The notes below the pieces were generated by a model. That model was not told where the DNA came from. It worked only from the letters and a program-made list of their open reading frames with translations, and ran no database searches. From Salisediminibacterium halotolerans (GTDB taxonomy: Bacteria; Bacillota; Bacilli; Bacillales; Salisediminibacteriaceae): DNA of 48,438 bases. A program made the position numbers and the translations under genes. How positions within the stretch are numbered: position 1 is the stretch's first letter; each line of letters starts with the position of its first letter. This document shows positions 8,201 through 19,886 of this stretch, one piece after another. The stretch is taken from positions 1 to 48,438 of the forward strand of contig NZ_RKQQ01000008.1 of NCBI RefSeq assembly GCF_003814815.1, given 5' to 3'.

Positions 8201-8929
8201 ATGTGCACAGGGGAGGAGAAACACCGCATGCCCGGCGGCAGACAAGTGATTGTACAACAAAGCGGATCGTTTCTGTTCTCGGTCGATGCGGTCTTGCTGG
8301 GAAAATTTGCGAGGATCACAAAGAAGACCGAGCGGATTGCCGACTTGTGCGCCGGGACAGGAGCCGTATCACTCGCGCTTTCTGAGCGCACCCGCGCGGT
8401 TATCGATGCCGTTGAGCTGAAAGCAGAATTGTGTCAGATGATGAAGGCGAGCGCTGCGGAAAATGATCTTCTTTGGCAGTGGCGCATAATCGAAGCCGAT
8501 GTGAAGGGGCTTCCGGCTGAGCTGCTCCGAAATGAATACGATGTGGTTGTCAGCAACCCGCCGTACTTTCCGCTCTCCGCCGGGACGCCGCCCGCGGGAA
8601 AAGACTTAATGACTGATGCAAAGCATGAGACGCGCTGTACGTTTGCCGATGTGGCCCAAGCGGCCGCAGCGATGCTGAAATCGAAAGGACGGTTCGTTTT
8701 TGTTCACCGTCCCGAGCGTTTGGCCGGTCTGATGGAAGATTTGGCGAATTACGGGTTTGCAGTAAAGCGGATGCGCTTCGTTCATGCCAAAGCAGACCGC
8801 TCCGCCGGCTCAGTATTAATCGAAGCCGTTCGCGCCGGGAATCCCGGCCTTGAAGTGGATCCGCCGCTGACCGTTTATACGGCTGACAATGAGTATACAA
8901 AGGAGTTTCGCGATATTTATGAACGTTAA
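8201..8929 (+). CDS. trmN6: tRNA1(Val) A37 N6-methyltransferase family protein (YabB/TrmN6)
   Basis: A class I SAM-dependent N6-adenine methyltransferase. The SAM-binding loop is DLCAGTGAV (48-56) and the catalytic motif NPPY is at 119-122; SFLFSVDAVLLG near the start is typical of the TrmN6/YabB group that methylates A37 of a valine tRNA. Some relatives have unknown targets, so the exact substrate is from family knowledge. A GGAGGAGGAG RBS precedes ATG 8201. The end overlaps yazA by 11 bases, indicating translational coupling of yabB-yazA-rsmI. Confidence 0.88.
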   Translation: MCTGEEKHRMPGGRQVIVQQSGSFLFSVDAVLLGKFARITKKTERIADLCAGTGAVSLALSERTRAVIDAVELKAELCQMMKASAAENDLLWQWRIIEADVKGLPAELLRNEYDVVVSNPPYFPLSAGTPPAGKDLMTDAKHETRCTFADVAQAAAAMLKSKGRFVFVHRPERLAGLMEDLANYGFAVKRMRFVHAKADRSAGSVLIEAVRAGNPGLEVDPPLTVYTADNEYTKEFRDIYER

Positions 8930-9194
8930 ACGTTATTATGTCTACATACTGCAATGTTCTGATAACAGTCTCTATACCGGATATACGACCGATATGGACA
9001 GACGCCTCCTCGTTCATGAACAGGGAAAAGGGGCTAAATATACGCGCGGACGCGGGCCTTTTCAGCTCGTCTATCAAGAAGTGTTTGCTGACAAAACTGA
9101 AGCTCTGCGGCGGGAAATCGAAATCAAAAAGCTGCCGAGAACAAAAAAGGAGCAGTTAATTCAAACGCAAAATGACAGGAGGTGCCGATCATGA
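8919..9194 (+). CDS. GIY-YIG nuclease-domain protein YazA
   Basis: A 91-residue protein consisting of a single GIY-YIG nuclease domain: YYVYILQC...SLYTGYTTDMDRRL, then the helix with HEQGKGAKYTRGRGP and the late glutamate-rich helix. Function in the UPF0213/YazA group is unknown, possibly DNA processing. ATG 8919 gives the usual N-terminus and overlaps the trmN6 stop; AAAGGAG is 13 bases upstream. It overlaps the start of rsmI by four bases. Confidence 0.85.
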   Translation: MNVKRYYVYILQCSDNSLYTGYTTDMDRRLLVHEQGKGAKYTRGRGPFQLVYQEVFADKTEALRREIEIKKLPRTKKEQLIQTQNDRRCRS

Positions 9195-10078
9195 ACGAAC
9201 AGCGGAGTTTTGATCAGACAGCCCTTCCCGGAGCGCTTTATTTAGTGCCGACGCCGATCGGAAACTTGCAGGATATGACGTATCGCGCGGTCGATACATT
9301 GAAATCCGTGACGATGATCGCCGCGGAAGATACCCGGCGGACGAAAAATCTTTGCCGCGCATTTGAGATTGACGCACGGCTGATCAGCTATCATGAACAT
9401 AATAAGCAGGAAAAAGAAGCGTGGCTTGTCGAACGGATTCGCGCCGGGGACACGATTGCGCTCGTCAGCGACGCAGGCACGCCGGCGATTTCAGACCCCG
9501 GGGCCGATCTCGTCGAGCGGCTGACAGCAGAAAACTTGCCGGTTATTTCGCTTCCGGGAGCGAATGCGGCTTTGACGGCGCTCGTTTCGAGCGGGCTGCC
9601 GACCGATGCTTTTACGTTTATCGGGTTTGTCGACCGGCATAAAAAAACCCGCGCGGAGATTCTCGCTTCGTGGCGCGGCCATGCGGCTACGCTGATCTTT
9701 TACGAAAGTCCCTATCGGGTAAGCGAATTTTTAACCGCCGCTTATGAAGCGTTCGGAAACCGCCGGGGTGTGATCGCGCGGGAACTGACGAAACAATTTG
9801 AAACAATTGTGCGCGGAACGCTGACCGAATTGTGTACGTACGCAAAGGACGAAACACTGAAGGGCGAGTGTGTTCTTTTAATTGAGGGCGCTTCGGAACA
9901 AGAGCAGCTTGAGAGCCGCAACCCTGAATGGTGGGAGCATCTAAGCGTTCTTGACCATGTCGAAGCCTACGTGCAAAACGGCGAAGCGGCGAAAGAAGCG
10001 ATCAAAAAAACAGCCCGCGACCGGGGAATGCCGAAGCGGGATGTTTACCATGTTTATCACATCGAGGAGAACGACTAA
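9191..10078 (+). CDS. rsmI: 16S rRNA C1402 2'-O-methyltransferase
   Basis: Adds the 2'-O-methyl group at C1402 in the decoding centre of 16S rRNA. Family blocks are clear: YLVPTPIGNLQDMT, AAEDTRRTKNL, LVSDAGTPAISDPG and SLPGANAALTALVSSGLP, which belong to the tetrapyrrole-methylase-like SAM fold. The 295-residue length is usual. ATG 9191 has AGGAGGTG at seven bases. It overlaps the end of yazA and is followed by two hairpins facing abrB. Confidence 0.93.
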   Translation: MNEQRSFDQTALPGALYLVPTPIGNLQDMTYRAVDTLKSVTMIAAEDTRRTKNLCRAFEIDARLISYHEHNKQEKEAWLVERIRAGDTIALVSDAGTPAISDPGADLVERLTAENLPVISLPGANAALTALVSSGLPTDAFTFIGFVDRHKKTRAEILASWRGHAATLIFYESPYRVSEFLTAAYEAFGNRRGVIARELTKQFETIVRGTLTELCTYAKDETLKGECVLLIEGASEQEQLESRNPEWWEHLSVLDHVEAYVQNGEAAKEAIKKTARDRGMPKRDVYHVYHIEEND

Positions 10079-10088
10079 CGACGAAAAA

Positions 10089-10142
10089 AAGCAGCCGCAA
10101 AATTTTGCGGCTGCTTTGATAAGGGCTGGAAGGCCCTTTTAT
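10089..10142. terminator. Convergent terminators between rsmI and abrB
   Basis: The stem AGCAGCCGCAAAA/TTTTGCGGCTGCT (about 10090-10115) carries a seven-T run on the minus strand and so ends abrB. A second hairpin AAGGGC...GGCCCTTTT (10121-10140) is followed by T on the plus strand and could end rsmI. Either may work in both directions. Confidence 0.8.
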
Positions 10143-10429
10143 CAGCTTTCTTGCTTGGAAATATAGTCTTCCAATTCTTTAACAATCTCTTTTGCACCCA
10201 TTGGGCTCAAAATGATTTTGCCGTCAGCAAGCGCTAAGTTGTCATCGGAAACTTCACCGGTAACTTGACACGTCATGTTTGGCTTGTACTTTTTCAAGAT
10301 GATTCGGTCATCATCTACATAAATCTCCAATGCGTCTTTTTCAGCGATATCCAAAGTGCGGCGCAGTTCGATTGGAATAACCACCCGTCCGAGCTCATCG
10401 ACTTTTCTTACAATTCCTGTTGATTTCAT
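10142..10429 (-). CDS. abrB: Transition-state regulator AbrB
   Basis: A swapped-hairpin DNA-binding repressor that in B. subtilis holds back stationary-phase, biofilm and antibiotic genes during growth. The N-terminal 50 residues (MKSTGIVRKVDELGRVVIPI...) are almost identical to B. subtilis AbrB, including R8, R15, R23 and R24 used for DNA contact (numbering from B. subtilis). The C-terminal oligomerisation part diverges more. I chose the ATG at 10429 because GGAG is seven bases upstream; the preceding ATG is only one base away. In B. subtilis it is controlled by Spo0A; whether that remains here is unknown. Confidence 0.95.
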   Translation of the reverse strand: MKSTGIVRKVDELGRVVIPIELRRTLDIAEKDALEIYVDDDRIILKKYKPNMTCQVTGEVSDDNLALADGKIILSPMGAKEIVKELEDYISKQES

Positions 10430-10506
10430 ATTCATTCTCCTCTCACTGTTTTGAAATTTTGCCTTTCAGCCACAGCGTCATTTTTCGACAAATTTCTACT
10501 AAGCTA

Positions 10507-10535
10507 AGAATACCAACAATTCCAAAAGAAGTCAA
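10507..10535 (-). promoter_or_regulatory. Likely sigma-A promoter of abrB
   Basis: On the minus strand TTGACT (10535-10530) and TATTCT (10512-10507) are separated by 17 bases, about 75 bases upstream of the abrB start. Confidence 0.55.
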
Positions 10536-10776
10536 TAAAGAGGTCTCGATTTCATAAATTATTTTATAATTCCCATTTTTGCAAGTCTCTTGCGTGATTT
10601 CAGCAGGTGTGCAATAGGCCGATTTAAGGTAAATTGCTCTTTTTTCGACATGAAATGACGAAGCATGAGGATAAAGACGATCTGTAACTTTTCGGGGTTA
10701 TCTGCCTATACCCAAAAAAAGGAAATCCATAACTTGTGTAAAGTACAGTCCCGTGTTTGAAAAAACGGCCGATGAC

Positions 10777-10807
10777 TTGACACAAGGGTGGGGGAAGCGT
10801 GTATATT
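10777..10807 (+). promoter_or_regulatory. Sigma-A promoter of metS
   Basis: TTGACA at 10777-10782, with a -10 of TGTATA (17-base spacer) or TATATT (19-base spacer). Transcription would start just before the T-box leader. Nothing convincing is seen between 10540 and 10770. Confidence 0.65.
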
Positions 10808-10839
10808 ATAATGCAGAGTACAGTCGAAAAATGTTTGTT

Positions 10840-11112
10840 TCTGTGAAAAGATGAGTAGGGAGCCCTTTCTTATAACAGAGAACCGGAACTGCTGAAACCC
10901 GGGATAAGAAAGCTTTTGAACATGGTCTTGGAGAAACTGTGCAGCGAGCCGGGTATTCGGTGAGCTGGACACGCCTGCTGTGCGTTATCCAGCAGTTTGC
11001 AGCCGGGATAAAACGTGCCTGCAAACGCAGAGATCGGTCGTATCAGACCGGTAAATCTGGGTGGTACCGCGTGAGAACCTCTCGCCCCAAAATCTTGGGC
11101 GGGAGTTTTTTT
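10840..11112 (+). promoter_or_regulatory. T-box leader of metS (methionine specifier)
   Basis: The T-box core GGGTGGTACCGCG lies at 11059-11071. It is followed by a terminator, CTCTCGCCC (11079-11087) pairing with GGGCGGGAG (11097-11105) and seven T. Upstream is a Stem I with AGAGAACCGG...CCGG and a specifier region GAACATGGTC, where AUG (10922-10924) reads methionine. The antiterminator bulge TGGT suits a tRNA ending in ACCA, as methionine tRNAs do. Uncharged tRNA-Met would bind, stabilise the antiterminator and turn on metS (established T-box mechanism). The exact 5' limit is approximate. Confidence 0.92.
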
Positions 11113-11127
11113 GTCGGTAAAAAATAA

Positions 11128-13167
<2,040 letters not shown>

Positions 13168-13194
13168 CAGACAGAACAGACAGGAGGGGACGAC

Positions 13195-13965
13195 ATGCTG
13201 TTTGATACGCATATGCATTTGAACGCAGATCAGTTTGAAGGCGAAATCGAGGAGACGATCGCCCGGGCTGAAGAGGCCGGGGTGAAAAAAATGCTCGTCG
13301 TCGGTTTTGACGAAAAGACGATTCGTATTGCGATGGAGTTAATTGACACGTACGCCGGTATTTATGCCGCGATCGGCTGGCATCCGGTTGATGCCGTCGA
13401 TTTGACGGATGAACGTCTCGCTTGGATTGAAGAACTGTCGCAGCACCCGAAAGTCGTCGCGATCGGCGAAACCGGGCTTGACTATTATTGGGATAAATCG
13501 TCGAAAGAGGAGCAAAAAGAAGCGTTTCGCAAGCAAATTGCCCTCGCGAAAAAAGTCCAGCTGCCGCTGATCATTCATGACCGCGACGCTCATCAAGACA
13601 TCGTTGATTTGCTGAAAGAGGAGCATGCCGAAGAAGCGGGCGGCATTATGCACTGTTTCGGCGGAAGCATTGAAATTGCGCGCGAATGTTTAAAGATGAA
13701 TTTTTACATTTCCTTCGGCGGTCCGGTCACGTTTAAAAATGCGAAACGTCCGAAAGAAGTGGCGAAAGAAGTGCCGCTTGACCGGCTTTTAATTGAAACC
13801 GACGCGCCGTTTCTTGCCCCTCATCCGTATCGCGGCAAGCGGAATGAGCCGGCATACGTCCGTCTTGTTGCAGAAGAAATTGCTCTCTTGCGGGAGATGA
13901 CACTGGAAGAAGTCGCGAAGCAGACGACGGAAAACGCGAAGCGGGTTTTTCAGCTTAATAATTAA
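13195..13965 (+). CDS. TatD family metal-dependent deoxyribonuclease (YabD)
   Basis: A TIM-barrel metallohydrolase of 256 residues. Metal ligands appear in DTHMHL (H6, H8), AIGETGLDYYW, LIIHDRDAH, MHCFGGS and IETDAPFLAPHPYRGKRNEP. TatD proteins act as 3'-5' DNases or on related substrates; the physiological role of YabD is not settled. RBS AGGAGGGG precedes ATG 13195. It follows metS after 27 bases and is probably in the same transcript. Confidence 0.92.
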   Translation: MLFDTHMHLNADQFEGEIEETIARAEEAGVKKMLVVGFDEKTIRIAMELIDTYAGIYAAIGWHPVDAVDLTDERLAWIEELSQHPKVVAIGETGLDYYWDKSSKEEQKEAFRKQIALAKKVQLPLIIHDRDAHQDIVDLLKEEHAEEAGGIMHCFGGSIEIARECLKMNFYISFGGPVTFKNAKRPKEVAKEVPLDRLLIETDAPFLAPHPYRGKRNEPAYVRLVAEEIALLREMTLEEVAKQTTENAKRVFQLNN

Positions 13966-13973
13966 ATGAACCG

Positions 13974-14003
13974 ATCCCCCCGTGCATAAGGTCGCGGGGG
14001 GAT
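13974..14003 (+). terminator. GC-rich hairpin after tatD
   Basis: ATCCCCCCG (13974-13982) and CGGGGGGAT (13995-14003) form a perfect nine-base-pair stem, but the T-run is poor (AGTAATTT). Probable terminator. Confidence 0.55.
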
Positions 14004-14105
14004 AGTAATTTATGTCATCATTTTGCAATTAAAATGAAATATATCCGCGGAGCCTTGGGGCTCAAGGACTAATTTAGGATCGCGACATTTTTCATGAAAA
14101 TGTAA

Positions 14106-14134
14106 TTGACTGAGGGTAGGGGGCGGCGTATAAT
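14106..14134 (+). promoter_or_regulatory. Strong sigma-A promoter of the yabE-like gene
   Basis: TTGACT at 14106-14111 and TATAAT at 14129-14134 with exactly 17 bases between. The leader is short (about 20 bases). Confidence 0.8.
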
Positions 14135-14160
14135 TCAGTCCTTGAAGGAGGGTTTTACCA

Positions 14161-15401
14161 TGAATCAATGGACTGAACGGTTTACGGACCGTCATGTATT
14201 GCGCCGTATGGCCGTTTCTAGTGCCGGATTCCTTATGTTGGCAGGCCTTGTCGCCTTCGTCATTTTTGAGGTGACGAAAACAGAAGTCACGGTCGAAAAG
14301 AATGGTGAAGAAGTCACCGCTTACACACATGCGTCAACAGTGGAAGAAGCATTAGAAGAACAACGCATTGACATTGGGGAACATGATCAAATCAACCCAG
14401 AAAAAGACGAAGCAGTTCAAAACAATATGACGATCACATATACCCAAGCAAATCAAGTTTTCGTAGAACGCGGAGGCGAGCAGGAAACGGTTCACTCAAC
14501 TGCAGACAATGTTGCAGAGCTTCTCGAAGAACTCGGGATTGAGGCGAGCGAACGCGATGCGGTAGAACCGAGCAAAAATGCCGAACTTGAAGACGGTATG
14601 AACGTGTCTTACGCCGAGGCGTTTCCGGTAAAATTATCTGACGGCGGCGAAGAAGAAGAAAAAGCGTGGACAACCGAAACAACCGTCGAAGAATTTTTGG
14701 CCGAAAAGAATGTAGAACTCGGGGACGAAGATCGTGTCGAGCCGTCGAAAGACGTAACATTGGATGAAGAAACTGAGGTCAATGTCGTCCGGGTCGAGAC
14801 CGTCACTGACGTCGTGACCGAAAAGAAAGGTTACGCGACGGTAACGGAAAACGATTCGTCGTTAACGGAAGGCGAAGAAGAAGTCGAAAAATCAGGCCGT
14901 AAAGGCGAGGTTGAAAAACAGTATGAAGTAGTGAAAGAAAACGGCGAGGAAGTCTCGCGTGAATTAGTCGAAGAGACAACCGTCGAAGAAAGCCGCGATC
15001 GCGTCGTGGCCGTCGGGACAGGATCAAACAGCGAAACCGTATCGCGTGGTTCATCATCGACATCGTCATCGTCCAATTCGGACTCATCATCTGATCAATC
15101 ATCTTCTGGCGGCGAATGGCGATCGTTTGAAGCGACAGCTTATACAGCAAACTGTACGGGCTGTTCCGGAACAACGCGAACCGGGCTCGATTTACAAGCA
15201 AATCCCGGTGCGGATGTTATTGCCGTCGACCCAAGCGTAATCCCGCTCGGATCGACGGTGGAAGTAAAAGGGCGCGGTACCTTTACAGCCGCAGACACCG
15301 GCGGAGCGATTAACGGCCGAAAGATTGATATCTTTATGCCTGACCAGGGAGCGGCTGAAAGCTTTGGACGCCAATCGGTAAAAGTGCGGGTGCTGGACTG
15401 A
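14161..15401 (+). CDS. yabE: YabE-like cell wall protein: DUF348 repeats, G5 and 3D domain
   Basis: A 413-residue envelope protein related to YabE and to resuscitation-promoting factors. It has a membrane anchor (about residues 18-38), then three DUF348 repeats (VEKNGEEVTAYTHASTVEEAL and two more of the same pattern, to about residue 215), a G5 domain (about 216-285), a serine-rich linker and a C-terminal 3D domain with YTANCTGCSGTTRTG, VDPSVIPLGSTVEV and AADTGGAINGRKIDIFM. The last three aspartates form the likely catalytic site of a lytic transglycosylase acting on peptidoglycan. The protein is strongly acidic, as in salt- or alkali-adapted species. ATG 14161 follows AAGGAGGG. Confidence 0.9.
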
Positions 15402-15423
15402 AGCAGCTGAAAAACCGTCCGAC

Positions 15424-15456
15424 AGCACAGCGGGAAAATTCCCGCTGTGCTTTTTT
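15424..15456 (+). terminator. Rho-independent terminator after yabE
   Basis: AGCACAGCGGGAA (15424-15436) pairs with TTCCCGCTGTGCT (15439-15451), then six T. A TATAAT at 15469-15474 just downstream is a plausible -10 box for rnmV. Confidence 0.92.
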
Positions 15457-15504
15457 CGTCTCTTTCTCTATAATGGGATCAGGATAAAAGAAAGGGCGTA
15501 GAAA

Positions 15505-16954
<1,450 letters not shown>

Positions 16955-16989
16955 AAATAGAAAATAATGATTTTGTGCTTTTTTAAGAA

Positions 16990-17063
16990 TTGACATCGCG
17001 ATATCAGCTTGCTATAATTCTAAGTTTTGGCTATTGACTTCACCCCCTTTCACCCTGTATAAT
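16990..17063 (+). promoter_or_regulatory. Tandem sigma-A promoters of veg
   Basis: P1 is TTGACA (16990-16995) and TATAAT (17013-17018), both consensus, with 17 bases between. P2 is TTGACT (17034-17039) and TATAAT (17058-17063) with 18. Two near-perfect promoters suggest very high expression, as for veg of B. subtilis. Confidence 0.88.
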
Positions 17064-17086
17064 ACGGTTTAAGTGAGGTGTGGTGG

Positions 17087-17329
17087 ATGGCTAAAACATT
17101 AGACGAAATCAAACAGTCGTTAAAAGAACACTTAGGGCAAGATGTTACGATTAAGGCAAACGGCGGACGCAAAAAAATGATTGAACGTTCCGGACAGATT
17201 GAGAGCGTTTATCCGTGTGTTTTCACCGTCAAATTGGATCGGGATAAATACCCGGTCGAACGAATGTCTTACAGCTACACAGATGTATTGACTGAAACCG
17301 TTCAGCTGACGATGCTTGAAAAAGCATAA
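17087..17329 (+). CDS. veg: Veg protein
   Basis: An 80-residue Sm-like small protein; B. subtilis Veg (86 residues) is abundant and stimulates biofilm formation. The conserved core is TIKANGGRKKMIERSG, YPCVFTVKL and the RMSYSYTDVLTETVQLT end. ATG 17087 (MAKTLDEIKQSL) lies after AGTGAGGTG. It is a single-gene unit between tandem promoters and a terminator. sspF, which follows veg in B. subtilis, is missing. Confidence 0.93.
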   Translation: MAKTLDEIKQSLKEHLGQDVTIKANGGRKKMIERSGQIESVYPCVFTVKLDRDKYPVERMSYSYTDVLTETVQLTMLEKA

Positions 17330-17404
17330 CGATAAGCGGTTTACGATGAGCGTTTGTACTTAATTTGCAGTGACGAACTGAATGAACAGCATGACCAGAC
17401 CTTG

Positions 17405-17432
17405 GCCGGAAGCGATCGCTTTCGGCTTTTTT
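17405..17432 (+). terminator. Terminator after veg
   Basis: GCCGGAAGCG (17405-17414) pairs with CGCTTTCGGC (17417-17426) with one G-T pair, then six T. Confidence 0.88.
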
Positions 17433-17522
17433 CGTGTTGCGCGAATTTTTAATAGTCGTAAGATCGAGCGAATGGTAAAATAACGGAAGAATCGGCTGAA
17501 GAGACGAAGAAGGTGAATAATA

Positions 17523-18374
17523 ATGAAAACAAGCGTAAAAGCGCCTGCGAAAATAAATTTAACGTTGGATGTCACCGGAAAACGAACAGACGGCTACCAT
17601 GATGTAAAAATGATTATGACCACAGTCGACTTGGCTGACCGGATTCATCTGAGTTTGCAAGACCGTCAAGATATTGAAGTCCGGGTAAATAACGGTCAGC
17701 TGCCGACAGACGAAAACAACTTAGCTTTCCAGTCAGCGGCGCTGCTTAAGTCGAAGTTTCACATTCAGGGCGGAGTTGTGATTGATATCGACAAATATAT
17801 TCCCGTTTCTGCCGGACTGGCAGGAGGTAGCACCGACGCGGCTGCAGTGCTCCGCGGGTTGAATGACCTGTGGCAGCTCGGCTTGACTTTGGAACAATTG
17901 GCTGAGATCGGTTTGCAGATCGGTTCAGATGTACCGTTTTGCGTCTACGGCGGAACGGCTTTGGCCGAAGGGCGGGGTGAAAAATTAACATTTCTCCCAT
18001 CTCCGCCGACATGCTGGGTTGTCTTAGCGAAACCGCCGGCGGGTGTGGCGACAAAGGACATTTACAAGCGTTTACGCCTCAATGATATCGAGCACCCGGA
18101 TACAGCCGGAATGATCCGCGCGATTGAAAACAGCGATTACCGGGAAGTTTGCCGGCTGTTGCAAAATGTGATGGAAACAGCGACGTTTGAATTAAACGCG
18201 GATGTAAAAAAAATCAAAGACCGGATGATCGAATCCGGGGCGGACGGAACGGTGATGAGCGGAAGCGGGCCGACGGTTTTTTCATTGTGCCGCAATGACA
18301 AAAAAGCGTTGCGCCTTTACAACGCGCTGAAAGGTTTTGTCGACCAAGTGTATCTTGTGCGCATGCTCGGATAA
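17523..18374 (+). CDS. ispE: 4-diphosphocytidyl-2-C-methyl-D-erythritol kinase
   Basis: GHMP kinase of the MEP isoprenoid pathway; phosphorylates CDP-ME on its 2-hydroxyl. GHMP motifs: N-terminal [21 protein letters not shown], the ATP loop [16 protein letters not shown] and the C-terminal MSGSGPTVF. Length 283 is typical. RBS is AGAAGGTGA. The sspF gene usually just upstream is absent; purR follows after a regulatory gap of about 100 bases. Confidence 0.95.
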   Translation: MKTSVKAPAKINLTLDVTGKRTDGYHDVKMIMTTVDLADRIHLSLQDRQDIEVRVNNGQLPTDENNLAFQSAALLKSKFHIQGGVVIDIDKYIPVSAGLAGGSTDAAAVLRGLNDLWQLGLTLEQLAEIGLQIGSDVPFCVYGGTALAEGRGEKLTFLPSPPTCWVVLAKPPAGVATKDIYKRLRLNDIEHPDTAGMIRAIENSDYREVCRLLQNVMETATFELNADVKKIKDRMIESGADGTVMSGSGPTVFSLCRNDKKALRLYNALKGFVDQVYLVRMLG

Positions 18375-18411
18375 GTTTGCCGTGCGAGTGAACAGTTCTG
18401 CAGAGGGGAGC

Positions 18412-18460
18412 TTGTTATATCCGTACAAAAATGATATATTTCAATTAATTATTCGGATTT
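18412..18460 (+). promoter_or_regulatory. purR promoter with a pair of PurBox-like operators
   Basis: A sigma-A promoter reads TTGTTA (18412-18417), 17 bases, TATATT (18435-18440). ATATCCGTACAAA (18417-18429) and, on the other strand, AAATCCGAATAAT (18460-18448) resemble the B. subtilis PurBox (AWWWCCGAACWWT), with two and one mismatches. They are divergent and 18 bases apart, close to the 16-17 known for PurR. The first lies in the promoter spacer, so autorepression is the natural reading. Confidence 0.5.
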
Positions 18461-18479
18461 TATCTAAGGAGGTTCCTCA

Positions 18480-19297
18480 TGAAATATCGCCGAAGCGGCC
18501 GGCTTGTTGATATGACGCAGTATTTGCTCCAACATCCTCACCAGCAAATTCCGCTTACGTTTTTTTCTGAACGCTATCAAGCAGCAAAATCTTCCATCAG
18601 TGAGGATATCTCGATTATTAAAGAACTGTTTGAAACAAAAGAGCTGGGCATCATTGAAACGGCGGCCGGTGCAGCCGGCGGTGTGATCTTTGTGCCGACG
18701 GTCGGAAGCGGTGATGCGTTAACGCAAGTGCGCGATCTATGTTTAGAACTGGAAGACCCGGGGCGTATTTTGCCCGGCGGCTATCTATATATGATGGATA
18801 TTGTCGGCGATCCGGCGAAAATGCAAGAACTGGGAAGAATGTTTGCTTCGCATTACCGTGATCAAAACGTGACGGCGATTATGACGATGGCGACAAAAGG
18901 GATTCCGCTCGCTTACGCGGTCGCGATGCACCTGAACGTTCCTGTCAGTATTGTCCGCCACGATCAGCGTATTACCGAAGGGTCGATTGTAAGCATCAAT
19001 TACGTGTCCGGTTCGTCCAAGCGGATTCAAACGATGTCGCTAGCGCGCCGAAGCCTGAAGCCGCAATCAAATGTACTGATCGTTGATGATTTTATGAAAG
19101 CGGGCGGAACGATCAGAGGCATGATCGATTTGGCGGCAGAATTTGATTCGACGGTTGCCGGCGTTGCCGTGTTGACAGAAGCAGTGCATGAGGAAACGAA
19201 GCTCGTTGATACATACACATCGCTGACGAAATTGTCCCACGTAGACGTGCAAAGCCGTAAAATTACGGTTGAACCGGGGAACATGTTCACGAAGTAA
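18480..19297 (+). CDS. purR: Purine operon repressor PurR
   Basis: Represses purine synthesis genes; PRPP, which rises when purines are scarce, releases it from DNA. The first ~70 residues form a winged helix (RRSGRLVDMTQYLL...SSISEDISII); the rest is a phosphoribosyltransferase-like domain with the PRPP loop LIVDDFMKAGGTIRG. Length 272 is close to 285 in B. subtilis. RBS AAGGAGG lies before ATG 18480. yabJ (ridA), normally next, is missing. Confidence 0.94.
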
Positions 19298-19370
19298 CGG
19301 TGTGCGCGCAGAGCAAATTTGAACATTTTGTTACAACTTTCCGCCAGTGCAATATTTTTCCTTATATCCG

Positions 19371-19399
19371 GCAGGATTTGCGATGTTTGTGCCGAACTA
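19371..19399 (+). promoter_or_regulatory. Sigma-H-like promoter of spoVG
   Basis: GCAGGATTT (19371-19379) fits the sigma-H -35 consensus RNAGGAWWW exactly; 11 bases later GCCGAACTA (19391-19399) fits RNNGAATWW with one mismatch. The leader to the spoVG start is about 35-40 bases. spoVG of B. subtilis is a classic sigma-H gene. Confidence 0.5.
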
Positions 19400-19442
19400 A
19401 TTAGCGTAGAGGGGCACTTAACGGATAAAGGTGGTGACAGGT

Positions 19443-19745
19443 ATGGACGTTACAAATGTGAGGCTTCGCCGAGTTGAAACGGAAGGCCGAATGCTGGCAA
19501 TCGCATCGATTACCATTGATGAGGAATTTGTCGTACACGATATTCGTGTCATTGAAGGAAATAACGGCCGGTTTGTGGCTATGCCGAGTAAGCGGACGCC
19601 CGACGGAGAATTTCGCGATATTGCTCATCCGATTTGTTCGTCATCCCGTGAAAAAATTCAAGCGGCGGTGTTGGCTGAATACGATCAGGCAGCCGCAAAA
19701 GAGGAAAATCAAGAAATTTACGAACAGGCCGGTTTGTCAAATTAA
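19443..19745 (+). CDS. spoVG: Septation/RNA-binding regulator SpoVG
   Basis: A 100-residue DNA/RNA-binding protein found also in non-sporulating Firmicutes, where it affects virulence, capsule and division genes. [39 protein letters not shown] and FRDIAHPI are the hallmark segments. ATG 19443 follows AAGGTGGTGA. It ends before a terminator and glmU. Its presence alone does not mean that the organism sporulates. Confidence 0.95.
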   Translation: MDVTNVRLRRVETEGRMLAIASITIDEEFVVHDIRVIEGNNGRFVAMPSKRTPDGEFRDIAHPICSSSREKIQAAVLAEYDQAAAKEENQEIYEQAGLSN

Positions 19746-19758
19746 CGGACAGGGACTG

Positions 19759-19793
19759 CCCAGCATCGCTCTTAAGTGATGTTGGGTTCTTTT
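19759..19793 (+). terminator. Terminator after spoVG
   Basis: CCCAGCATC and GATGTTGGG (19759-19767, 19778-19786) pair with one G-T wobble and extra inner pairing; TTCTTTT follows. Confidence 0.8.
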
Positions 19794-19824
19794 ATGGATC
19801 AACGAGCTGAATTCGACTTGCACC

Positions 19825-19853
19825 TTGAAATAGCGCTTGATTTAAGATATATT
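19825..19853 (+). promoter_or_regulatory. Sigma-A promoter of glmU
   Basis: TTGAAA (19825-19830), 17 bases, TATATT (19848-19853), about 30 bases before the glmU start. Confidence 0.65.
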
Positions 19854-19886
19854 CATTATGGAAATCAGACCGTTGGAGGTTTTGTC

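Noticed and set aside
14004-14105. Possible riboswitch before the 3D-domain gene
   Set aside because: A consensus promoter at 14106-14134 leaves a leader of only about 20 bases, so sequence upstream is not transcribed into it.
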